This document shows, piece after piece, positions 56,393-64,000 of a stretch of 64,000 nucleotides of DNA (positions within the stretch are counted from its first letter, which is position 1; every line of letters begins with the position of its first letter). Made by a program: the position numbers and the translations under genes. A model generated the notes under the pieces. It saw only the letters and a program-made list of their open reading frames with translations, did not search any database and was not told the DNA's origin. The stretch comes from Crotalaria pallida (taxonomy: Eukaryota; Streptophyta; Magnoliopsida; Fabales; Fabaceae), in the NCBI GenBank assembly GCA_037953625.1, contig CM075652.1:31862501-31926500 (forward strand). Direction: 5' to 3'.

Positions 56393-59136
56393 GGCTAGAT
56401 TCTTTTGCATGTATTTGTCTCTTTGAAATGATTATGTTTCATGACTTTGTTTTAAGAAAAATTTGTTTGAATTGTATTGTTTTGTTTTGATTCCATTCGG
56501 TTTGATAAAGGAAATGAGTAAATGAATTTGATCATTTCTTAAAGTGATTTCATGATTTAATTTCATTTCTTCCTTGCTGTCCAAAATTCTATTTTCAAGT
56601 ATTTCAAGTTTAAAAATGTTTTTGAGTGGTGAAAAGACATGGATTTCAAGTGTTATTGATTTATGAAAATTTGGAGTGAAAAATGATGGATTTTCAAGGT
56701 TTTCCAACTTGAATGGAGTGGCTGGACTTTTCCATACAGCCACATAAACTATCGTTTTATTTATCCTAATATGAGTTTTCAAATGATTTTCAAAAGGCTT
56801 TAAGCCATAGAAAAGATTGAGAGTTGTTTTGATAAATACCAACATTTTAATAAAGGACAAAGAAAGTAAAGGGTTTTGATTTAAGAATCAAGTGATGATT
56901 TCTAATTGAAACAGTTTTTAATAAAAGTGTGTTTATTTATTTGAGGTTATTCAGTGGACGGCGGTGATAATTCTCAGAGAGAAGTTAGAGACCTTCAAGG
57001 GCAAAGTGCTTTTCTTGCTGGAATAAGAGGTGAGTGAGTATGAGATAGCGGTGAGCCCGTAATATTGTTGCCGGATGGTGGTGCAAAGTGTTTATGTAAT
57101 GTTTATTTACATTACGCTCTTATGCTCGTTATTATCTTAAGTCATTTCTTTATCGTGTTGTGTCGAGAAGTTTAAGTGATTTACGAGTGATAATGAAATA
57201 ATGAACGTATGAGATCGAGTAAAGATATAGTACGGAATGTGGTATGAGAAATGTGATGAGATGTCAATGTTTTGAGTAAGAGAATGATGCTTGTGAAGTT
57301 GAGATTGATTGTACCGAAATTAATGGTGAAAGAGCAATGTGATTTATGAGAAAGTAATGATGTGAGATGTTTGCCCGAGAGGCTTGAGAATGTGAGTACG
57401 ATTGTGTTTGTGAAAATGGGGAAAAGATGTTAGTGGTCGGGACTTGTCGAAGGGATGGACTAAGGGCAAGCCGACTATAGGTTAAAAAAAACTCTAAGGT
57501 TCTAAAAGACTTTAAGAATATTAAAAGACACTAAAAGACATTAATATTCGCGGTGAGATATGAGAGTGTGAAGTAGTGGAGAGGAAGATACTATGGGTAT
57601 CTGCGGATACTCAGGTGGAGATTGCATAAGGGGAGGGCAATGACGGTGACTCGTCAAGAAGCCTCGAGTAGATTACTAGGCGGGACGAATCCCATAAGTG
57701 GCACACTAACGTGGTGGGGACTGGGTCTAATGTCGTGGTAAGGACCGCATAGCTAACTAGAAGTGGTACTGTCACCCCCTTGAATGCAAGTCTACAACAG
57801 TTGAGAGGGACTGGAACGAGGCAATGTGTTTTGCCACTGCGAGGCAGTGAGCCTTTATTATATGATTTGAGGACGAGATCCTCCTGGTCTGGGACCATCT
57901 GTTTTGAGACAGCTGTCGTGCCCGCGTGGTAAAGGTCCTGTACTCCTGTTGGCTTCCGACTAGGTGGATGGAGACCGAGGAGATGTAGAGTGCGCGTTCC
58001 TCAGTGATGGTGATTTCCCCTACCTCATTGAGTGATTTAAGTATGATAAAACTTAATAACAAAAGAATAAAGAAATGCTGAATATTTAAAAGGATGGGCA
58101 AAGTATGATGATGTTCAGTTGTGGTACATGGTGGTAATGATTAGCGAGTATTGCTTTGGTGTGTGGTTTATTTATATCGTGAGTACCTTTATTTTTTATG
58201 TTGAGTTTGATTTGGGAAAAGTGCTTATCCTCCAAGTGCTCGATTGCATTCTGGATCTTGTGCCCTGTTCTGTGTATATTTATTCGTCAAGTGTCCTTGG
58301 TACTGTGCGTCTTTCTATCGTGTCTATTCTGCGACCTTGCGGTCAACCTGTTACGTATGGCGCGCTGACTCTCTCCTACCTAGTTGTCGTATTGGCATTT
58401 GCCGGTATTGCAACGGGTATATGGCGTATCATGTAGCGATCCACATGTGGCCTCTTCAGGGAGGTGCATGGGAGGTGGTACCTGATGGATGGATCTGGAG
58501 AGGAAATACTCGTCTGGAGATCGACGATCCGAGGCACATTCTACGGGGAGCAGGCATGGACGTGCATGTTGGGAAAGTTACTATGCGAGATTATCAAGAT
58601 GGTGGACCCCGGGAACACCATGAGCTGAATGGTAATCCTACGCCCTTGGTAGCAGTGGTTCCTGAACCTATGGAAGAGGAAAGCGCTAGCGAATCCGATC
58701 ATGCAGCGGAGACCGACCCAAGCGAGGATATGGAGACGGATGCTAGTTCTGCTGATGAGTGATGTCTTGCAATCTGTGTCTAGAGGATGTCTTGTGTCTA
58801 GGATCTGAGTTTTCAATCGAGGATTATCTTGTAATGAACTAATGATGTAATCAACTACCTTTTTATATTTTGGTTTGTAAGTTCTTTTGTAATGATGGCC
58901 TATTTTGGAAAACCTTTGGAGTGTGACTCCAGAACTTGTGGCTCATGTTTTTAATTTAAATGAAAACAGTTTTATATTCCGATGATGGTGTTTGAGTGGA
59001 GAGTTTCGAAAGTGACAACTCGATTTTCAAAAGGGTGGATTACGTATTAACGAACTTATAAAAAAATGGCCTCATTTTTTCAAGAAAGTAATCATAATTC
59101 ATTTAAGTTTTGGGAAGTGAAAATCGGGCTGTTACA
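56393..59136 (+). repeat. F5 5' LTR, right part (after F3 insertion)
   Basis: It continues the F5 LTR after the target duplication and ends AAATCGGGCTGTTACA, 4 nt before the primer site at 59141-59152. With the left part, the LTR is about 4.4 kb. It is AT-rich to 56940, then more mixed. One 172-codon ORF (58244-58762) is listed separately. Confidence 0.8.
58244..58762 (+). other. 172-codon ORF inside F5 LTR, doubtful
   Basis: The first ~65 codons look random (Cys/Tyr-rich), but from about residue 66 the composition is protein-like: PLQGGAWEVVPDGWIW, then a Pro/acidic tail (EPMEEESASESDHAAE and ETDPSEDMETD) ending SSADE. It lies ~375 nt before the LTR 3' end, so it could be translated from the transcript leader. 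I do not recognise it. It could be chance or a captured piece. Confidence 0.3.
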
Positions 59137-59140
59137 GAGT

Positions 59141-59152
59141 TGGTATCAGAGC
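59141..59152 (+). promoter_or_regulatory. F5 primer binding site
   Basis: TGGTATCAGAGC, 4 nt after the LTR. The leader to the gag ATG is 120 nt and lacks the SL2 hairpin seen in F1-F3. Confidence 0.88.
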
Positions 59153-59272
59153 AATGTTAATCCTCAGTGGCCTTAAGCCCAGTCTTGTGTGTCTTCTCTG
59201 TGTACTCTGTGTGTCTAGAGTCTAGGATCCTGTGTTATTGTGTGTTGAATTCTCTATCTGGTTTATTTTAAG

Positions 59273-61600
59273 ATGAGTCGTACGCGTGGAAGACCTTCTG
59301 GCTCAAGTTCGCGAAACCCTGGTGAGGATGCTGATCACTCGGATGCGGCAGACTTCATGACTCGGATGGCAGCCATGATGACGGGAGTCAACGATAATCT
59401 CCAAGCGTTGCATCGTCAGGCGCAGCAGAATTTCAACACTCAGCAGCAAGCTCAAAATCTGGAAGCCCAAGGCTATAAGGGATTAGATGAGTTTTGTCGT
59501 CGAAATTCGAAGGAATTTGCGGGAGGCTTTGCTCCAGATGCGGCCGTAGAGTGGATTGAGGATCTAGAGCGTATTTTCGGGGGTATGGTTCAATGTAATG
59601 ATGAGCAGAAGTTGGCTTATGCTGGGTATATGTTAACCAGGGAGGCTGCAGCATGGTGGCGAGTTACTAAGCAGGTAATGGTAAATCTGGGAGAAGCCAT
59701 GACCTGGGAAGCTTTTAAGCAGAAATTTCTTGAAAAGTATTTCCCGTTGTATTTGAGAACTGAGAAGGAGATGGAATTTTTGAGGCTTACTCAAGGGAAT
59801 TTGTCGATCGATGAGTATGCTTCGAAATTCGAGGAGTTAGTTAAGTATGTACCACAGTATGCTGGAGGAGAGAATGAGCGATCTAAGTGTGCTAAGTTTA
59901 GGGATGGTCTTAAGCCTGAGATTAAGTTAGCTTTTTCTCATTTAGAGATAGATGATTTTGCTAGTCTGGTGAACCGCTGTCGTATATACGAAGGAGGTCT
60001 GAAAGCGGGGAGAACGGCTGTGAACCCTTCTTCATCCCATGGACCGGTTCGCAATTTTCCTTTTCACAGAGATGCTGGTGGGAGGTATAGGGCTCCGCAC
60101 CCATATTCTGGTGGCAGGAAAGATCTACGTTTTGGAGGAAGCGGACAAGGTGGAGGCTTCGGAGGCAACGGTAATCGCGGTGGAACCCGTGGGGGCAGCA
60201 ATTCTGGAGGGAATCGCATGGATCGTGGTGATCGCAGCAATTTCGGGGGAGCTAGATCAGGGAGTGTACCTCCTCGTTGCAACAAGTGTGGTCGGAATCA
60301 TTTTGGTCCGATGTGTCCATCAAGGAGTGTGAATTGTTTCAACTGTGATAAGCCTGGTCACATTGCGAGAAATTGTCGGGAGCCTAAGCGAGCGGCTAAT
60401 TCGGGGAATGCTAATCGTCCTAATATGCCAGGAAGAGTGTTCGCGATGAGTGGAATTGAAGCTGCAAATGCTGCTAATCTTATCCAAGGTGAATGTCTCA
60501 TCTATAAGAATTCTTTATTAGTATTGTATGATTCGGGTGCAACTCATTCTTTTATTTCTCATGATGTGGTGAGTAGATTAAATTTGAAAGTAGATGTTTT
60601 ACCCTATGACTTAATTGTTTCTACCCCTACTGAAAAACCCGTGATAGTGTCGACTTATTGTCCCAATTGTCCCTTAGAGATAGAAGGTAACACCTATCTT
60701 GTTGATTTGATTCAACTACCCCTTTCTCAAATAGATGTTATATTAGGAATGGACTGGCTTACTAGGAATCATGTTCTTCTGAACTGTTCCGAAAAGTCGT
60801 TAGTCTTTAGTGAAACCCAATCTTCTTTGGCTAAACCCGATGACCTTGAGCATTTATCTGCCAAGCAAATTCAAACTTCATTGATGGACGGCACGGTAGC
60901 TTATATGTTTTTGGCCTCACTAGATGTCAAGAAGGACAAGGAACTGCATGAATTACCCGTAATTCGGGATTTTCCCGAAGTTTTCCCGGAAGAGATACCT
61001 GGTTTACCGCCAATTCGAGAAGTGGAATTCTCAATTGACGTGATCCCTGGAACTGGACCGATTTCAAAAGCACCCTATAGGATGGCACCGGCGGAGTTAG
61101 CTGAATTGAAGAAGCAATTGGAAGAGATGTTGGAGAAGAAGATGATAAGACCTAGTGTTTTGCCCTGGGGAGCACCGGTTTTGTTCATCAAAAAGAAGGA
61201 TGGTAGTATGCGTTTGTGCACGGATTATCGGCAATTGAACAAGGTGACAATCAAAAACAAGTACCCTCTACCCAGAATCGACGATTTGTTGGATCAACTA
61301 AAGGGAGCAACTGTATTTTCTAAGATCGACCTGAGATCGGGATATCATCAGATAAGAGTGAAGGAGGAAGATATTCCCAAGACTGCTTTCAGAACTCGTT
61401 ATGGTCATTACGAGTATCTAGTTATGCCTTTTGGTGTAACAAATGCTCCTTCAATATTCATGGATTACATGAAGAGAATATTTCATCCTTACTTGGATTC
61501 ATTTGTTGTCGTTTTTATCGATGATATTTTGATTTATTCCAAGTCTAAGGAGGAACATGTTGAGCATTTGCGAGTAGTCTTGACAACATTGAGGGACAAA
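59273..61600 (+). pseudogene. gag-pol: F5 Tekay-type gag-protease-RT, open 776 codons then stopped
   Basis: It starts MSRTRGRPSG. Gag domain ~45-240 (EWIEDLERIFGGM, AAAWWRV, FLEKYFPLYLR), a Gly/Arg-rich linker (~265-330), zinc knuckles CNKCGRNHFGPMC (~336) and CFNCDKPGHIARNC (~355), protease (DSGATHSFIS ~420; GMDWL), reverse transcriptase from ~550 (LCTDYRQLNKVTIKNKYPLPRIDDLLDQL, then FIDDILIYSK ~748). A TAG at 61601 replaces a Gln codon (the F7 copy reads KQLYAKLSK), and more TAGs follow. This is the only element in the window retaining protease and most of RT near an intact Gag, so its relatives are the best candidate helpers for F1-F3. Confidence 0.92.
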
Positions 61601-61603
61601 TAG

Positions 61604-62391
61604 CTGTACGCCAAGTTGTCGAAGTGCGATTTTTGGTTAGACTCAGTGCATTTCTTGGGGCATGTGATCTCGAAGGACGGAATCTTAGTAGACCCTGCAA
61701 AAGTAAATGTTGTGTTGGAGTAGAAGACACCGACGTCTGTGACGGAGATCCGTAGTTTTCTAGGACTGGCTGGGTATTACCGTCGATTTATCGAAGGATT
61801 TTCTCGTTTGTCTTTACCTTTGACGAAGCTGACAAGGAAAGGACAACAATCCGAATGGTCGGCGAAGTGCGAGTAGAATTTTCAAGAACTGAAGAGGAGA
61901 TTGACAACCGCACCAGTATTAGTCTTACCGGACACAACGAAGTCTTTCAGTGTGTATTGTGACGCTTCGAAGCAAGGTTTAGGATGCGTATTGATGCAAG
62001 AGCAGAAAGTGGTGGCTTATGCTTCACGGCAACTGAAGACTCATGAGCTCAATTACCCAACCCATGATTTGGAGCTGGCAACAGTAGTGTTTGCTTTTAA
62101 GATTTGGAGACACTACTTGTACGGTGTAAGAGTCGAAGTCTTTAGTGATCACAAGAGTTTAAAGTACCTGTTCGAGCAAAAGGAGCTGAATATGCGTCAG
62201 AGAAGGTGGATGGAATTCTTAAAGGACTATGAGATTGAGCTGCAATATCATCCTGGCAAGGCGAACGTGGTTGCTGATGCTTTGAGTAGGAAGTCGTTGC
62301 ATGTCTCTGCGCTAATGATCAAGGAGTTGGAATTGATTGAAGAATTTCGGGATCTGAATTTAGGAATGGAGTTGGGACCAAGGAGTATGAT
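61604..62391 (+). pseudogene. pol: F5 pol continuation: RT end and RNase H, interrupted by Athila insertion
   Basis: In the same frame as gag-pol: LYAKLSKCDFWL, GLAGYYRRFIEGFS, with in-frame TAG at 61721 (the F7 homologue has Trp) and 61874, then RNase H (VYCDASKQGLGCVLMQ, FSDHKSLKYLFEQKELNMRQRRWMEF, VVADALSRK). The frame reaches GMELGPRSM, where the Athila LTR starts at 62392. Integrase and 3' LTR would lie right of the window. Confidence 0.9.
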
Positions 62392-63514
62392 TGATGAGCA
62401 TTTTATTTTCCATTTTTCCTTGCATTATTTTACTCCTATTATTGATACTTGTTGCCTATTTGACATTGTTTAGCTTGATTTAGTGATTTAGAGTTTATTG
62501 GACTATTATTCTGAATATTGTTTAATTTGGGATTATTTAGCCTAATTAATTCTATTTCTATTTTCAGGTCATATTTGGCACAAGGGCTTTTTGGACATTT
62601 TGGGAGTGAAGATTTAATGTTGGAAGAGAAGATATATGATGAAGTGAAGATTGTAATCTATCTTTAGGATTAGTTGAGATTTAGTTATATCTTTTAAGAT
62701 TTAGATTTTATCTATAAGATATTTTTTAGATTTAATTTAGAGATAAGCTTTCCTTAGGATTTGGGCCCATGATTTAGGCCCGTTTTGTGATTTAAAAAAG
62801 CCAAATTCGTGTAAACCCTTGGAGAGAGCTTCCATTCACGTTTTTTACATTCTCTCTCATAGAGAAGGCTTAGTTTTGCTCTCCAAGCTTGTGGAGGCTG
62901 CTAGGGTTTCTCTCTCTTCCCTTTTCTACACGTTTTTGGTATTTTTCTTCATGGAAGGCTAAACTCTTAGGTTAAATCCCTTTGGTAATGTATCACATAC
63001 TCTTGAGGTTTTGTTCTTAATGCTATTTCGTTTTTATTCACTGTTTTCATGCTTATTGATATGTTATGGTTCTCTTAGTTCCATTCTATAGAGATAATCC
63101 ATGTGTATGAATGCTTAATTTATGCAAACTCGTAAAAACTCCATGCTTTGGCTTTTAATGCTTAATTAGAGGTTTGGGTTTTGGGGTGAGAATTGAATTT
63201 TCGCTTAGTATTTAATTCTCACGGGTTGGACAGTGAAGAGGAAAGAAATTGATCTTTTGTGACCGATGATAGAGTTGTGAACGCGAGCCAAAGGGGTTTA
63301 TCCGCTTTTCCTTATCTGTTTCTTCGTTTTGATTTAATTCTGTTTTGATTTCAATTATTCAATATTCAACACAAAAAAAAAAACCCCTGTTTTCTATGCA
63401 TACTATGTGTTCGACCTTTTGCTTGATAAGATATTCCTTGGGATACGACCTAGGAGTCACTTCCTAGTACTATACTTAAACTGTTTTTATTTGTATCGGG
63501 TACGGCCTCGATCA
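62392..63514 (+). repeat. Second Athila-like 5' LTR (1123 bp)
   Basis: The reverse complement matches 18168-19293 with a few percent difference. It runs TGATGAGCA...CTCGATCA. The first bases extend the RNase H ORF by chance. The presumed target duplication begins at 62387-62391 (ATGAT); its partner is beyond the window. Confidence 0.92.
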
Positions 63515-63518
63515 AATT

Positions 63519-63535
63519 TGGCGCCGTTGCCGGGG
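63519..63535 (+). promoter_or_regulatory. Second Athila-like primer binding site (tRNA-Asp type)
   Basis: TGGCGCCGTTGCCGGGG, 4 nt after the LTR, same as in the minus-strand copy. Confidence 0.9.
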
Positions 63536-64000
63536 AGTATCGGTTCTTGCCAAAGGTCATTAGTAGTTAGTTAGTGTCGTAGTTAGTATAGTTATTATAG
63601 TGTGTCGTGTCTGATTTAGGGTCTAGTAGTCAATTCTGATAACCGGTTGAAGTTGCACTGTTTGCTGTTTTGCTATTTTGTTGCAATTAGTGTATTTGAT
63701 TGATTCTGTGGTTGCTAGTTCACATAGTTGTGGGTGGAATTTTTCCACGAAAATTTATATCCACACTACTTTTATCATATAAAAAGGTTTCGAGGCACCA
63801 CGATCACTCAGATCATCACTGGTTGTGAGTTCCATAAAAAATTTCCAACTTTTAGCAGCACTTTCTTCAAATCGTCGCAACTTTTGACCCGTAACTCGGA
63901 ATTTGACGAATTTTATATCAAATCGAAGGGAATTTTCTGAATAATCTGATTTTTCTCACTTTGTTAGAAAACTCCTTCATCTGGATCCTGAAAAAGCCGT
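63536..64000 (+). other. Second Athila-like leader, cut by window end
   Basis: It matches the leader at 17640-18146 in reverse complement. By that alignment the gag start would be about 240 bases beyond the window. The small ORF here (63728-63940) is not a gene. Confidence 0.8.

Overview
This window is plant nuclear DNA made almost entirely of nested LTR retrotransposons. The evidence is initiator-Met-tRNA primer sites (TGGTATCAGAGC), Ty3/gypsy gag-pol proteins of the Tekay/Del, Athila and Tat types, a long-TIR MULE with a 9-bp target duplication, and a TRIM. The LTR style (clusters of GTAATCGATTAC, long gag-only elements) suggests a dicot, most likely a papilionoid legume; that assignment is from memory and not proven. 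I see no host gene, rRNA, tRNA gene or CRISPR. The setting looks like pericentromeric, gene-poor chromatin. Family names F1-F7 are mine.

Layout. 1-7769: a gag-only (TR-GAG-like) element, family F1, minus strand, whose left LTR carries a MULE cut by the window edge. 7770-10359: the 3' part of a Tat-type element (broken antisense extra ORF plus 3' LTR), into which F1 inserted. 10360-12454: part of an F2 gag-only element, into which the Tat element inserted. 12455-19293: the 5' part of an Athila-like element (minus strand, one open 1666-codon gag-pol truncated in integrase). 19294-29791: two F1 units sharing one MULE-bearing LTR (LTR stub, internal, LTR, internal, LTR). 29792-34476: second copy of the Tat and F2 segment, after which F2 continues to 39171. 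Bases 1-12454 and 22055-34476 are the two arms of a ~22-kb tandem duplication.

39303-41988: LTR of a chromovirus-like family (F4). 41989-42514: a 526-bp TRIM. 42515-44400: damaged Tekay-type pol on the minus strand (F7). 44474-46106: LTR fragment (F6). 46107-62391: a Tekay-type element (F5) whose 5' LTR is split by a complete, young gag-only element F3 (47804-56387, target duplication GAAGA) and whose pol is split by a second Athila-like copy (62392 to the window end).

How the parts work together: F1, F2 and F3 encode at most Gag, so they would need protease, reverse transcriptase and integrase from partners such as F5-type elements. All three share a set of predicted RNA structures with differing sequence but preserved pairing: two stem-loops after the primer site, a 10-bp hairpin about 400-500 nt before the LTR 3' end, a hairpin before the polypurine tract, and a long-range pairing that joins a splice-donor-like site to a segment just before a splice-acceptor-like site, looping out a GC-rich repeat region in the middle of the LTR. 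This shared RNA architecture is the most interesting signal in the window.
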